DNA of 64,000 nucleotides, from assembly GCF_029382225.1 (NCBI RefSeq), contig NZ_JARLTC010000002.1, positions 558,001 through 622,000 of the forward strand. Reading direction: 5' to 3'. Both the position numbers and the translations under genes were made by a program. The DNA comes from Spongiactinospora sp. TRM90649. Its GTDB lineage: Bacteria > Actinomycetota > Actinomycetes > Streptosporangiales > Streptosporangiaceae. Below, in pieces: positions 10,208-23,570 of this stretch. Numbering within the stretch: the first letter of the stretch is position 1; every line of letters starts with the position of its first letter. The notes under the pieces were generated by a model. The model had not been told where the DNA came from and did not search any database. It saw nothing but the letters and a program-made list of their open reading frames with translations.

Positions 10208-10658
10208 ATGGAGGAACCCGTTCCAAGGGACCGATTCACCGCCCTGTACGACTCCTGCTACGCGAACGTCTACGCGTACGCGGTCAGCCGTGCCGGGCGC
10301 GGGCTCGCCGAGGAGGTGGCGAGCGAGACGTTCTGCGTCGCCTGGCGCCGGATAGACGACGTTCCCGGCGACGTTCCGGGCGGGCCTGTTCCGGCTCATG
10401 GCCGACCTGCCCGCCGTCCGCTCGCTCGGTGCGACACGCGACCCACTGGGCCGCGACGCGGTCGGCGTGGCCTTGCGGAGCTGCGACAACGGCTACGCGT
10501 CCGAGACCCGGGCGCTGTTCGGCCGCACCGGCGGCAGGCTGCTCGCGGTGCTGCGGGCCACCGGCGACTCCGGCTGCCAGAAGGTCTCCCCCATCGCCTG
10601 GACCGCCATGCTGGGCTCCGGCTGGACCGACGCGAAGCCGGTGCTTCCGCGCCGCTGA
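10208..10658 (+). pseudogene. Deletion-fused remnant: 5' of an ECF sigma gene joined to 3' of a CU044_5270-type gene
   Basis: From the ATG at 10208 (GGGAGG upstream) one frame reads a sigma-70 region 2 start: FTALYDSCYANVYAYAVSR, then EEVASETFCVAWRRIDD. Similarity stops near 10375. From about 10385 a different frame reads LFRLMADLPAVRSLG and DPLGRDAVGVAL and ends at 10658, the C-terminal pattern of CU044_5270-family proteins, which usually follow such sigma genes. The simplest reading is an internal deletion that removed sigma region 4 and the N-terminal half of its neighbour. Family naming is from memory. Confidence 0.6.
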
Positions 10659-10892
10659 ATTTCCGGCGACAACATTTGAGCGGCCGCTCAGGTAATACCG
10701 GTAAAAGGCAGGGAAACGGCCACGTGGAGTGGCCGGCGAATTGCACCGCTGACGCGGCGCCGCCGGTCACACCACGTTGACATGTGCCAATACCGCTGGG
10801 TCGTTTTCGCGACTTTTCTTGTTGGCCGGGTCTTGCCCGTTCCGTCAAGTCGGCTTTGAATGATCTCCATAGCGGTGATCCAGGAGGAGCCG

Positions 10893-12929
10893 ATGCGTGT
10901 ATTGCGGGCGTCCGCAGTAGTACTGACGATCGTTTTGGCCACATTTCCGGCCGCCGGGCCCTCGTTGCCGGCGGTCGCCGGCCCGACCGACCCGGAGCCG
11001 GTCTCCCTTGTGACGCTGTCCGTGCCCGACCAGGCCGCGATGGAACGGCTGGTGGCCACGGGAGCCGACCTCACCGAACGAGTCCGTCCCCAGGCTGACG
11101 GCAGCGTCCAGGTGGACGCCGTCGTCACCGACAGCCAGCTCGCCGCCTACAGGCCGCTCGGCGCGACACTCGCGCCCAAGGCGGCCCCCCAGGCCAAGCG
11201 GGCCCCCACGGCGGGGGCCGCGCAGGATCAGATCGTGATCGAGCGGGCCGTCTGGTTCAAGTCCCGGGCGGGCTACTTCCTGTCCGTCGAAGCGTCCAGC
11301 AGCGCGGGAGGCGAGGCCGCGCTCAGCGTGTCGTGGAAGGGCAAGCGCGGCACGAGCGGACAGGCGCCGCTGGTCCCGTACGTGGACGTCGGGTCCTACC
11401 TCGGCCACCAGTTCTCCACCCCGGTCCCCGCCACGGAACAGCCGCAGTGGGTGACCGTCACCTCGGCGACCGGCGGCAAGGCCGACGCCAAGGTCTCCGA
11501 GTGGCCGGACGGCGAGCGCCCCGACCGCAACCGCCCCGGCTACCAGAAGGACTTCATCACCCAGTACATGCCCCCCGCGCAGCTCAACCAGCGGGTCAAG
11601 GACCTGCACAAGCGCTATCCCAAGCTGACCGACATCATCACGCTGCCCAACCGCACCAACGGCTACCGGCGGCACGCCCAGGCCGTGATCGGCACCCCGC
11701 CCGGCGCGGCCATCGTGGCTACCTCCAACGCCTACGGCTCCGAGGGCGGCAACGACCTGGGCGTCGAACTGGTCGATCCCGGCGCGGCCGACCGTCCGCT
11801 GCGGGTCACCGTGAACGGCAAGCAGGTCAGCGTCAGCCTGGCCACCGACGCGTCCGGTAAGCCGGTCAGCACAGCCGCCCAGGCCGCCGCCGCGATCAAC
11901 GCCACGGCGGGCAGCCCCGTGCGGGCCTCGGTCTACCAGAACGACCCCGGCCAGGGCGTACTCGCCCCCGTGCCGCTCACCCAGCTCACCGACTCCCTCA
12001 AGGCCCCCGCCGACGTGTCCCGCGCCCCCGCGCGGGTGCTGGCGCTGCGCGTCGGCGTCCACCGGGACGGCTCGCGCCCCGGCGTGCTCGCCTACGCCCA
12101 GGAGCACGCGCGGGAATGGGTGACGCCGCTGGTCACCATCGAGACCGCCGAGCGGCTGCTGCGCAACTACGACCGTGACCCGGCGACGCGGAAGCTGCTG
12201 CGCCGCACGGACATCTTCATCGTGCCGACGGTCAACCCCGACGGCGCGAACTACAGCTTCTACGACTTCAACTTCCAGCGGAAGAACATGACCAACCACT
12301 GCCCCGCCGCGCAGGCCGACCCGGCCCGCCGCGACTCCTGGGGCGTGGACATCAACCGCAACTACGCGGTCGGGTCGCTGTTCGACGGCTACTTCGGCGC
12401 GTCGACCAACTGCCTGAGCGGGACGTTCGCCGGTCCCGCCGAGCACTCCGAACCCGAGAGCCGCAACGTGATCTGGCTGGCCAAGACGTACCGGAACATC
12501 AAGTTCGCGATGAACGTGCACAGCTACGGCGGCTACTTCATGTGGCCTCCCGGCGCGTACAAGCTCGAAGGCCGCGTTCCGCTGCCCCGGCCGTCCAAGG
12601 AGCAGGAGGCGTACTTCCTGCGCTCGGCCCGCACCATCGAGCAGGCCATCGCCGCCGAACGCGGCACGGTCACCTGGCCGCAGCAGACCGGCCCGGTGAC
12701 CGACGTGCTCTACTCGGCGGCGGGCAACTCGGCGGACGAGCTCTGGTACGACTACGGGATCTTCGGCTGGGACTTCGAGGTCGGCAACGACATCTGGAAC
12801 CCGGAGACCAAGCAGTGGGAGGGCGTCGGCTTCCAGCCGCCGTTCGAGGAGGGCCACCAGGAGGCGCTTGAGTTCGCCTCCGGCCTGATCTCGCTCATCG
12901 GCGTCGCCGCCGACTACCGCGAGCCCTGA
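10893..12929 (+). CDS. Secreted M14 zinc carboxypeptidase with an inserted domain
   Basis: 678 residues from the ATG at 10893, with AGGAGG 5-6 nt upstream. A signal peptide (MRVLRASAVVLTIVLATFP) is followed by a propeptide-like N-terminal region. M14 signatures: HAREW with the zinc ligands H and E near residues 405-408, third ligand in NVHSYGGYF near 543, catalytic Glu in WDFEVGND near 628. Between about residues 275 and 390 sits an extra domain (GGNDLGVELVDPG ... VSLATDASG) resembling beta-domains of phage tail proteins. Probably an extracellular exopeptidase. It ends at a strong terminator. Confidence 0.9.
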   Translation: MRVLRASAVVLTIVLATFPAAGPSLPAVAGPTDPEPVSLVTLSVPDQAAMERLVATGADLTERVRPQADGSVQVDAVVTDSQLAAYRPLGATLAPKAAPQAKRAPTAGAAQDQIVIERAVWFKSRAGYFLSVEASSSAGGEAALSVSWKGKRGTSGQAPLVPYVDVGSYLGHQFSTPVPATEQPQWVTVTSATGGKADAKVSEWPDGERPDRNRPGYQKDFITQYMPPAQLNQRVKDLHKRYPKLTDIITLPNRTNGYRRHAQAVIGTPPGAAIVATSNAYGSEGGNDLGVELVDPGAADRPLRVTVNGKQVSVSLATDASGKPVSTAAQAAAAINATAGSPVRASVYQNDPGQGVLAPVPLTQLTDSLKAPADVSRAPARVLALRVGVHRDGSRPGVLAYAQEHAREWVTPLVTIETAERLLRNYDRDPATRKLLRRTDIFIVPTVNPDGANYSFYDFNFQRKNMTNHCPAAQADPARRDSWGVDINRNYAVGSLFDGYFGASTNCLSGTFAGPAEHSEPESRNVIWLAKTYRNIKFAMNVHSYGGYFMWPPGAYKLEGRVPLPRPSKEQEAYFLRSARTIEQAIAAERGTVTWPQQTGPVTDVLYSAAGNSADELWYDYGIFGWDFEVGNDIWNPETKQWEGVGFQPPFEEGHQEALEFASGLISLIGVAADYREP

Positions 12930-12959
12930 TCAGCGATGATCCTCTGAACGACAGCGGGC

Positions 12960-12987
12960 GGGCCGCAGGGAAATCCCCCTGCGGCCC
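12960..12987 (+). terminator. Terminator of the M14 peptidase gene
   Basis: Perfect 11-bp stem GGGCCGCAGGG (12960-12970) / CCCTGCGGCCC (12977-12987) with a 6-nt loop, 30 bp downstream of the stop. Very GC-rich and without a U-run. Confidence 0.75.
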
Positions 12988-13020
12988 GCTCGGCTCGTCA
13001 GGTGACGCCTGACGGATTAG

Positions 13021-13084
13021 AAAAGCCCTCGCTTCGCTCGGACGATCTTTCCCGGGTCGGGCTTCGCCCGACAGTGGTTGCGCC
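13021..13084 (+). repeat. Dispersed ~60-bp intergenic element, copy A
   Basis: Contains CCTCGCTTCGCTCGGACG, a 10-nt spacer, then the hairpin GTCGGGC-TTC-GCCCGAC and a TTGCGCC end. It aligns over its whole length with copies at 14252-14311 (opposite strand) and 35365-35425. It lies beside a truncated methyltransferase fragment. Confidence 0.8.
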
Positions 13085-13130
13085 CCGGACTCCAACGCTT
13101 CGCGAGCGCGGCCGCTTCCCGCCGTTACGG

Positions 13131-13253
13131 CACCCCGTGCTGTGCGCCCGGCTCGGCTCGGGGCGGGTCACCGCGATCGATGTGGACCCCTACCTCAACG
13201 CCACGGCGCTGGCCGTCCAACTCGGCATCCTGGTCCGCTTGGGTGCCGCCTGA
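13131..13253 (+). pseudogene. Fragment of a protein-isoaspartate-methyltransferase-like gene
   Basis: A 40-codon stretch reads PVLCARLGSGRVTAIDVDPY followed by LNATA, matching the SAM-binding part of PCMT-like methyltransferases (acidic-loop motif VTAIDVDPYL). Upstream the frame runs into the dispersed repeat and downstream it stops at once. No start codon or remaining domain is visible, so this is a decayed or truncated gene. From 13254 to 13523 I see nothing else recognisable. Confidence 0.45.
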
Positions 13254-13523
13254 CTCCTCGGCGGGGCGCACACGCCCCTTCCCGGCCACTCCCCGCCGAG
13301 GACCAACCGTCGTGGCCGCGTCCCGGCCCTGCGAGACCGCCGCACATGGCAGTGGTCCCGCACCCGTGGGAGATCGGAAGCCCGGCGGGGCGCGCGCCTG
13401 GTTCAGCGCCGCCGGGGCCTGCCTGAGCAACTCGACGAGGCAGAACCGCTGCGGCGGAGGAAGCCCGTGGACGCCGATGAGGACGCGCCGCGCGGGATCA
13501 CGAGCCGGACGACGGTCCCGGGG

Positions 13524-14036
13524 TCAGTGGCCGGGGGCCGCCAGGCAACCACCGTCATTAATGAACCCGCCCACCTCCACCTTCGACTCACGCTCGTCGT
13601 AGAAGCCGGTCAGGCATCCTCCCGGCAGCGCGATCGCGAACTCCACAGCGGAGCGCGCACCGCCCGCCCTCATGATCACGTGCGTTCCCTCCGGGGCGAC
13701 CGCTCGGACCGCCTTGGCGACGTGGGCCTCGCCGTGCAGTTCCCGCTCGCGTAGGCCGGCGAATCGGCCCCGCAGAGCCTCGGCCACCGGCTCGGCCGCC
13801 GCGGCCGTCTCCGGAGAGAGCGTGTGGCGCTGGCGGTATGCCCTGTTGCCCGCGTGCTTCTGCTCCCAGGAGGGCATCGTCACGCAAGGGCCGGGCGCTG
13901 GCGAATCCGCGGCTTCCGGGCAGGGGAGCAGCGCCGATGGCGACGCCGACGGCCCGGCTCCCTGCGCCCCCACCAGGCCACAGCCGTTCAGGACGGCCAG
14001 CAGCAGCACGGCGACAAGGGCCATCAAGATCCTCAT
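13524..14036 (-). CDS. Putative lipoprotein, unknown function
   Basis: 170 residues from the ATG at 14034-14036, with GGAGG 1-2 nt upstream on the minus strand. Signal sequence MRILMALVAVLLLAVLNGC with the lipobox cysteine at residue 19, then an Ala/Ser/Pro-rich linker. The C-terminal half (EPVAEALRGRFAG ... VIMRAGGARSAVEFAIALPGG) looks like a small folded domain but I do not recognise it. It stands alone, opposite to the M14 gene. Confidence 0.65.
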   Translation of the reverse strand: MRILMALVAVLLLAVLNGCGLVGAQGAGPSASPSALLPCPEAADSPAPGPCVTMPSWEQKHAGNRAYRQRHTLSPETAAAAEPVAEALRGRFAGLRERELHGEAHVAKAVRAVAPEGTHVIMRAGGARSAVEFAIALPGGCLTGFYDERESKVEVGGFINDGGCLAAPGH

Positions 14037-14251
14037 GCCTCCACAGTCGGGCAAGGCGAGCCGGGACACAAGTGAACGGGCGGTGGCGCCTGACCGCCGG
14101 ACTCGCCCAACGAGCGTGGCGAGGGCCAGGGGGTGGACGGCACCGCCGTCCGGACCATCCCTGATGGACGATCGTCGATCATCGTGATGACTGGCAGGCG
14201 GGCTACAAAGATCGTTGATCGCGGCATCCGGTACCCAAGTGATGGACCTGC

Positions 14252-14311
14252 GGCGACAGCGTCGGGCGGAGCCCGACCCCGGAAAGAACGTCCGAGCGCA
14301 GCGAGGGCCTT
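14252..14311 (-). repeat. Dispersed ~60-bp intergenic element, copy B
   Basis: Minus-strand copy of the element at 13021-13084: CCTCGCTGCGCTCGGACG, then the hairpin GTCGGGC-TCC-GCCCGAC. The loop is TCC rather than TTC but the stem is intact. It lies between the lipoprotein start and the rpoC terminator. Confidence 0.8.
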
Positions 14312-14362
14312 GCGACGGGAAACGGCGCGGGGCGGGGGTCGTCGAGATGGGGAAGGACGGAG

Positions 14363-14398
14363 AACGGCCGCCCCGCGCTTTCGTGCGGGGCGGCCGTT
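14363..14398 (-). terminator. Terminator of the rpoBC operon
   Basis: Perfect 14-bp stem AACGGCCGCCCCGC (14363-14376) / GCGGGGCGGCCGTT (14385-14398) with an 8-nt loop, 30 bp downstream of the rpoC stop. Confidence 0.8.
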
Positions 14399-14427
14399 GG
14401 TTGTTCGACTGGCTTCGACTGGGTCGG

Positions 14428-18303
<3,876 letters not shown>

Positions 18304-18321
18304 TGTCATACCCCCTTTGAA

Positions 18322-21300
18322 TTAGACCTCGTCCACGCTCATGGCACCCTCGTTGGGGCGTCTGGCGAGATCGATGCCGAGTTCCTCGGCCGCACGGAAG
18401 ACGTCTTCGTCGGTGTCGCGCATCTCGATGGACATGCCATCGCTGGAGAGCACCTCGACGTTGAGGCACAGCGACTGCATTTCCTTGATGAGCACCTTGA
18501 ACGACTCCGGGATGCCCGGCTCGGGAATGTTCTCGCCCTTGACGATCGCCTCGTAGACCTTCACTCGGCCGGTGACGTCGTCGGACTTGATGGTCAGCAG
18601 TTCCTGGAGGGCGTAGGCGGCGCCGTAAGCCTCCAGCGCCCACACCTCCATCTCACCGAAGCGCTGGCCGCCGAACTGCGCCTTACCGCCCAGCGGCTGC
18701 TGGGTGATCATCGAGTACGGGCCGGTCGAACGCGCGTGGATCTTGTCGTCGACCAGGTGCAGCAGCTTCAGGATGTAGATGTAGCCGACCGAGATCGGGT
18801 CCCTGAACGGCTCGCCGGAGCGGCCGTCGAACAGCCGCGCCTTGCCGCTCTGCTGCACCATCCGGTCACCGTCACGGTTCGGGATGGTGTTGTCCAGCAG
18901 GCCGACGATCTCTTCCTCGTAGGCGCCGTCGAAGACCGGGGTGGCGACCTTGGTGCGCGGGTCGACCTGGCCGAAGCCCTTGTCCCGCAGCCGCTGGCCC
19001 CACTCCTCCTGGACGCCGCTGAGCTCCCAGCCCTGGGCGGCGATCCACCCGAGGTGGGTCTCCAGGACCTGGCCGACGTTCATTCGGCCGGGCACGCCCA
19101 GCGGGTTGAGGATGATGTCGACCGGGGTACCGTCCTCCAGGAACGGCATGTCCTCGACCGGGAGGATCTTGGAGATGACGCCCTTGTTGCCGTGCCGGCC
19201 GGCCAGCTTGTCGCCGTCGGTGATCTTACGCTTCTGGGCCACGTAGACGCGGACCAGCTCGTTGACGCCGGGCGGCAGCTCGTCGCCCTCCTCGCGGGAG
19301 AACACACGGACGCCGATGACCTTGCCGGACTCGCCGTGCGGCACCTTCAGCGAGGTGTCGCGGACCTCACGGGCCTTCTCACCGAAGATCGCGCGAAGCA
19401 GCCGCTCCTCGGGGGTCAGCTCGGTCTCACCCTTGGGGGTGACCTTGCCCACCAGGATGTCGCCGGGGGTGACCTCGGCGCCGATCCGGATGATGCCCCG
19501 CTCGTCGAGGTCGGCGAGGACCTCCTCGGAGACGTTGGGGATGTCGCGGGTGATCTCCTCGGGGCCCAGCTTGGTGTCGCGGGCGTCGACCTCGTGCTCC
19601 TCGATGTGGATCGAGGACAGGACGTCGTCCTGCACCAGACGCTGAGAGAGGATGATCGCGTCTTCGTAGTTGTGACCCTCCCACGGCATGAACGCCACGA
19701 GGAGGTTCTTGCCCAGGGCCATCTCGCCCTGGTCGGTGCACGGGCCGTCGGCGACGACCTGGTTCACCTCGACCCGGTCGCCCTCGTTGACGATCGGCTT
19801 CTGGTTGAAGCAGGTGCCCTGGTTGGACCGCTTGAACTTGGCGACACGGTAGGTGGTGCGGGTGCCGTCGTCGTTCATCACGGTGACGTAGTCGGCGGAG
19901 ACCTCCTCGACCACACCGGCCTTCTCGGCGATGATCACATCGCCGGCGTCGGTGGCCGCGCGGTACTCCATGCCGGTGCCGACCAGCGGGGCCTCGCTCT
20001 TCAGCAGGGGCACCGACTGGCGCTGCATGTTGGAGCCCATCAGGGCGCGGTTGGCGTCGTCGTGCTCCAGGAAGGGGATCATCGCGGTCGCGACCGACAC
20101 CATCTGGCGCGGCGAGACGTCGATGTAGTCGACCTCCTCGGCACGGGCGAGCTCGGTCTCACCGCCCTTGGTGCGGACCAGCACGCGGGACTCGGCGAAG
20201 GAGCCGTCCGCGTTCAGCGGCGTGTTGGCCTGCGCCTTGACGTAGCGGTCCTCCTCGTCGGCGGTGAGGTAGTCGATCTGCTCGGTCACCTTGCCGTCGA
20301 CGACCTTGCGGTACGGGGTCTCGACGAAGCCGAAGGAGTTGACCCGCCCGTAGGAGGAGAGCGAGCCGATCAGGCCGATGTTCGGGCCTTCGGGAGTCTC
20401 GATCGGGCACATCCGGCCGTAGTGGGACGGGTGCACGTCACGGACCTCGAAGCCGGCCCGCTCACGGGACAGACCACCGGGGCCCAGCGCGGACAGACGC
20501 CGCTTGTGCGTCAGGCCGGCCAGCGGGTTGGTCTGGTCCATGAACTGCGAGAGCTGGGAGGTGCCGAAGAACTCCTTGATCGACGCCACCACGGGGCGGA
20601 TGTTGATCAGGGTCTGCGGGGTGATCGCCTCGACGTCCTGGGTGGTCATCCGCTCGCGGACGACGCGCTCCATCCGGGCCAGGCCCAGCCGGACCTGGTT
20701 CTGGATCAGCTCGCCGACCGTGCGCAGACGGCGGTTGCCGAAGTGGTCGATGTCGTCGACCTCGACCACGACCTCGCCGGACGCGCCGGGCATGGAGTTC
20801 TCGCCGGCGTGCAGCCGGACGAGGTACTCGATGGTGGCGACGACGTCTTCCTCGGTCAGGGTGCCCTGGTTGATCTCGGCGTCTACCGCGAGCTTCTTGT
20901 TGATCTTGTAGCGCCCGACCTTGGCGAGGTCGTACCTCTTGGGGTTGAAGTACAGGTTCTCCAGAAGGGTCTGGGCGGACTCCTTGGTCGGAGGCTCACC
21001 CGGACGCAGCTTCCGGTAGATGTCGAGCAGCGCGTCGTCCTGGCCGGCCGTGTGGTCCTTCTCCAGGGTGGCGCGCATCGACTCGTACTGCCCGAAACGC
21101 TCAAGGATGCGGTCGTTGGTCCAGCCGAGTGCCTTCAGCAGCACTGTCACCGGCTGCTTCCGCTTGCGGTCGATTCGGACGCCGACGGCGTCGCGCTTGT
21201 CGATCTCGAATTCGAGCCAGGCGCCCCGCGAGGGGATCACCTTGCACCCGTAGATGTCCTTGTCCGAGGTCTTGTCGACACTGCGGTCGAAGTAGACGCC

Positions 21301-21798
21301 GGGAGAACGCACCAGCTGGGAGACCACGACACGCTCGGTGCCGTTGATGATGAAGGTGCCCTTGCCGGTCATGAGCGGGAAGTCGCCCATGAAGACCGTC
21401 TGGCTCTTGATCTCACCAGTGGTGTTATTGATGAACTCCGCCGTGACGAACATCGGGGCGGAGAAGGTCATGTCCTTGTCTTTGCACTCGTCTACGGAGT
21501 ACTTGGGCGGCTCGAACCGGTGATCGCGGAACGACAGGGACATGGTTCCGGAGAAGTCCTCGATGGGACTGATCTCCTCGAAGATCTCTTCGAGACCGGA
21601 CTGGGCCGGAACGTCCTTGCGCCCGGCCTGGCGGGCCGCCTCGACCCGGGCCTTCCACTTCTCGTTTCCGAGCAGCCAGTCGAACGACTCGGTCTGCAGG
21701 GCGAGAAGGTCGGGAACCTCGAAGGGCTCCTGAATACGCGAAAAGGAGACACGACGGGGACCAGCGGGTACGGCGGAGGCGTTGCGCGAGGCTGCCAA
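18322..21798 (-). CDS. rpoB: RNA polymerase beta subunit
   Basis: 1158 residues from a TTG at 21796-21798 with GAAGGA 6 nt upstream; the product starts [20 protein letters not shown]. The rifampicin region (about residues 412-440) reads [13 protein letters not shown], then [13 protein letters not shown], that is, the sensitive-type Asp, His and Ser residues. Some Nonomuraea carry a second, resistant rpoB; this copy is not that type. Transcribed from the promoter at 21905-21933 and coupled to rpoC. Confidence 0.98.
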   Translation of the reverse strand: MAASRNASAVPAGPRRVSFSRIQEPFEVPDLLALQTESFDWLLGNEKWKARVEAARQAGRKDVPAQSGLEEIFEEISPIEDFSGTMSLSFRDHRFEPPKYSVDECKDKDMTFSAPMFVTAEFINNTTGEIKSQTVFMGDFPLMTGKGTFIINGTERVVVSQLVRSPGVYFDRSVDKTSDKDIYGCKVIPSRGAWLEFEIDKRDAVGVRIDRKRKQPVTVLLKALGWTNDRILERFGQYESMRATLEKDHTAGQDDALLDIYRKLRPGEPPTKESAQTLLENLYFNPKRYDLAKVGRYKINKKLAVDAEINQGTLTEEDVVATIEYLVRLHAGENSMPGASGEVVVEVDDIDHFGNRRLRTVGELIQNQVRLGLARMERVVRERMTTQDVEAITPQTLINIRPVVASIKEFFGTSQLSQFMDQTNPLAGLTHKRRLSALGPGGLSRERAGFEVRDVHPSHYGRMCPIETPEGPNIGLIGSLSSYGRVNSFGFVETPYRKVVDGKVTEQIDYLTADEEDRYVKAQANTPLNADGSFAESRVLVRTKGGETELARAEEVDYIDVSPRQMVSVATAMIPFLEHDDANRALMGSNMQRQSVPLLKSEAPLVGTGMEYRAATDAGDVIIAEKAGVVEEVSADYVTVMNDDGTRTTYRVAKFKRSNQGTCFNQKPIVNEGDRVEVNQVVADGPCTDQGEMALGKNLLVAFMPWEGHNYEDAIILSQRLVQDDVLSSIHIEEHEVDARDTKLGPEEITRDIPNVSEEVLADLDERGIIRIGAEVTPGDILVGKVTPKGETELTPEERLLRAIFGEKAREVRDTSLKVPHGESGKVIGVRVFSREEGDELPPGVNELVRVYVAQKRKITDGDKLAGRHGNKGVISKILPVEDMPFLEDGTPVDIILNPLGVPGRMNVGQVLETHLGWIAAQGWELSGVQEEWGQRLRDKGFGQVDPRTKVATPVFDGAYEEEIVGLLDNTIPNRDGDRMVQQSGKARLFDGRSGEPFRDPISVGYIYILKLLHLVDDKIHARSTGPYSMITQQPLGGKAQFGGQRFGEMEVWALEAYGAAYALQELLTIKSDDVTGRVKVYEAIVKGENIPEPGIPESFKVLIKEMQSLCLNVEVLSSDGMSIEMRDTDEDVFRAAEELGIDLARRPNEGAMSVDEV

Positions 21799-21904
21799 CA
21801 GATGTCCTTCCGAGGGCTCGCGGCGGACTGATCTACACGCACGCCAGACAACCTCGCAAGACTACAGAGAGAAGCGAGGTCGTCAAAGGGCAGCGCAAAG
21901 GAGC

Positions 21905-21933
21905 AGTGTAGCCGAAAGGCATACACCTGTCCA
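21905..21933 (-). promoter_or_regulatory. rpoB promoter (TGGACA-17-TACACT)
   Basis: On the minus strand TGGACA (21928-21933) and TACACT (21905-21910) are separated by exactly 17 bp, close to the principal-sigma consensus of actinobacteria. It implies a leader of about 100 nt before the TTG start. A TTGACG at roughly 22 kb further upstream may be a second element. From about 21950 to 22264 there is no gene, only AT-richer DNA. Confidence 0.65.
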
Positions 21934-22264
21934 CTCTAAGTCCGCTGCATGCTCCACGTTGCTCGCAGCATCGCTCCTCTGAGGCGAAACGTCAAGCCCG
22001 AGAGCAGACATTTCAGCCACTTAGTGGCCAGCACGCTGGGAAATCCCCTCCGTGTGACTCGTCCGCGCTGCCGGATCCCAGACGATACCCACGAGCGCCC
22101 TGGGGTAACGCTGCGTCACACAGAGGTTCCAACCCTTGCGATCCAACGGAACTCTTGGGGCTTCCATCCCCCTTGTCACACCTTCCCCAAACCGTTTCTT
22201 TGCTAACAATTGAATAACGCGGACACGCCAGAGGTCTACCCCAGAGGGCGCCCGGGGACACCCC

Positions 22265-22861
22265 TCAGTTGGACGGCACGCTCCCGAGCAGCGTGGACAG
22301 CTCCGCGACCAGCCACCGGGCACCCGACTTGACCATGACGAACCTGGCCCGGTCGCGGGACACCTGCTGCTGCGGATCACGCGCGCCGGCCACCGTCCGC
22401 GTGGTGGTCATGTCCACGAACAGCAGCACCTCGACCCGGTCCGGCTCGGCCCGTTCCACGGCCGCGCTGACCACCTCGGCCTGCCGCACCGTGCGCTGCT
22501 GCCGGACGGCGGGCACCAGCACCTGGAGCAGCCGCGTGTAGTGGCCCGTCAGCTCCCCCGTGGTGTGGCTCCGCCCCCGCACGAGATCCTGTTCGACCGT
22601 CTCGTGGTTGTAGGAGAGCATGTCCGGCGCCACCGAGCGGGCCGTCTCCAGCGCCTCCCCGGCCGCGACCTCGCCCTGACGCAGCCAGCGCAGGTTCGCG
22701 TGCAGCACCAGCGCCGCCGCGCCCAGCCCCAGCGCCAGCACGATCAGCGCGGCCACGGCGATCCCGAACGGCCGCGACCTGGAACGCGACAACGCCCGGG
22801 CACGGGCGCGCGGGCCGAGCCCCGCCTCGGCCGCCCCGTAGGGCTCGATGGAACGGTTCAC
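22265..22861 (-). CDS. Mce-associated membrane protein
   Basis: 198 residues. A short cytoplasmic N-terminus is followed by a transmembrane helix near residues 33-55 (IAVAALIVLALGLGAAALVL). The extracytoplasmic domain has DMLSYNHETVEQDLVRG and TGELTGHYTRLLQVLVP, the pattern of Mce-associated (Mam-like) proteins encoded in mycobacterial and other actinobacterial mce operons. It lies 37 bp after a second protein of the same type. Likely stabilises or assists an Mce lipid-import complex, but no Mce core gene is nearby. Confidence 0.75.
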   Translation of the reverse strand: MNRSIEPYGAAEAGLGPRARARALSRSRSRPFGIAVAALIVLALGLGAAALVLHANLRWLRQGEVAAGEALETARSVAPDMLSYNHETVEQDLVRGRSHTTGELTGHYTRLLQVLVPAVRQQRTVRQAEVVSAAVERAEPDRVEVLLFVDMTTTRTVAGARDPQQQVSRDRARFVMVKSGARWLVAELSTLLGSVPSN

Positions 22862-22898
22862 AAGCGCACCGCCGATCCGGCCAGGGACGCCGTCCGCG

Positions 22899-23429
22899 TC
22901 ACTGGACCTCCTCCCAGCGCGACACGAGCCAGGACCCGCCGGTCTTGGTGAGGTCCATGGTCCACCGGTAGAAGCGCTCCTGCGGCGCGGCGTCCTTGCC
23001 CTCCCAGTAGATGACCCCGTCGGCCACCACGAGGGCCTTGGCCGTGGTCTCGTCCATGGAGACGACGCCGACGGCCCGCAGCACGCCGGTCTGCACGACC
23101 TTGTTGGCCACGGTGGTCTGCCGCAGCCGGGCGACGCCCGCCTGATAGGCGTCGCGGGCCGCCCCCGTGGAGGAGGCGAGCACGCGCCGGATGTCGTCCT
23201 CGACGTTCTGGTGGCTCACCGACAGCACGTTCACCGCGTGCGCCCCCGCCGCGCGGACGACGGCCTCGCGCTCCACCGCCCGGTCTCGCTCGGCCCCGAG
23301 GTCGCGGGTGATCCACACCACCGCGCCGCCCAGCCCGAGCACCAGGACGGCCAGCACCCCGATCACGACCGCCCTCATCCGCCCTCCCCGCAGGGCAGCC
23401 CGCGCCGCCGACATCCGGGTCGTCGGCAT
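22899..23429 (-). CDS. Mce-associated membrane protein
   Basis: 176 residues. The ATG at 23429 is used; another Met five codons in (MSAARAALRGG) is equally possible. One helix near residues 19-40 (AVVIGVLAVLVLGLGGAVVW), then VLSVSHQNVEDDIRRVLA and a C-terminal FYRWTMDLTKTGGSWLVSRW, matching the same Mam-like fold as its neighbour. It lies between the ABC ATPase (142-bp gap with a small GC-rich hairpin at 23514-23528) and the second Mce-associated gene. Confidence 0.72.
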   Translation of the reverse strand: MPTTRMSAARAALRGGRMRAVVIGVLAVLVLGLGGAVVWITRDLGAERDRAVEREAVVRAAGAHAVNVLSVSHQNVEDDIRRVLASSTGAARDAYQAGVARLRQTTVANKVVQTGVLRAVGVVSMDETTAKALVVADGVIYWEGKDAAPQERFYRWTMDLTKTGGSWLVSRWEEVQ

Positions 23430-23570
23430 CCGGGTCGTTCGGCGGCCACTGCCATGGGTCCACTCTCCTCCCGCGCCGGTCGCCGGATCATAACCCGCGG
23501 CGTGGGCGGCAACCCCGGCTTCGCCGGGACATCCACAGCCCGTGCGCGGACGGGGACGGGGACGGGAGTG

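Noticed and set aside
20475-20568. Second, rifampicin-resistant type rpoB as in some Nonomuraea
   Set aside because: The rifampicin region has the sensitive-type Asp, His and Ser residues, and the operon position is the normal one.
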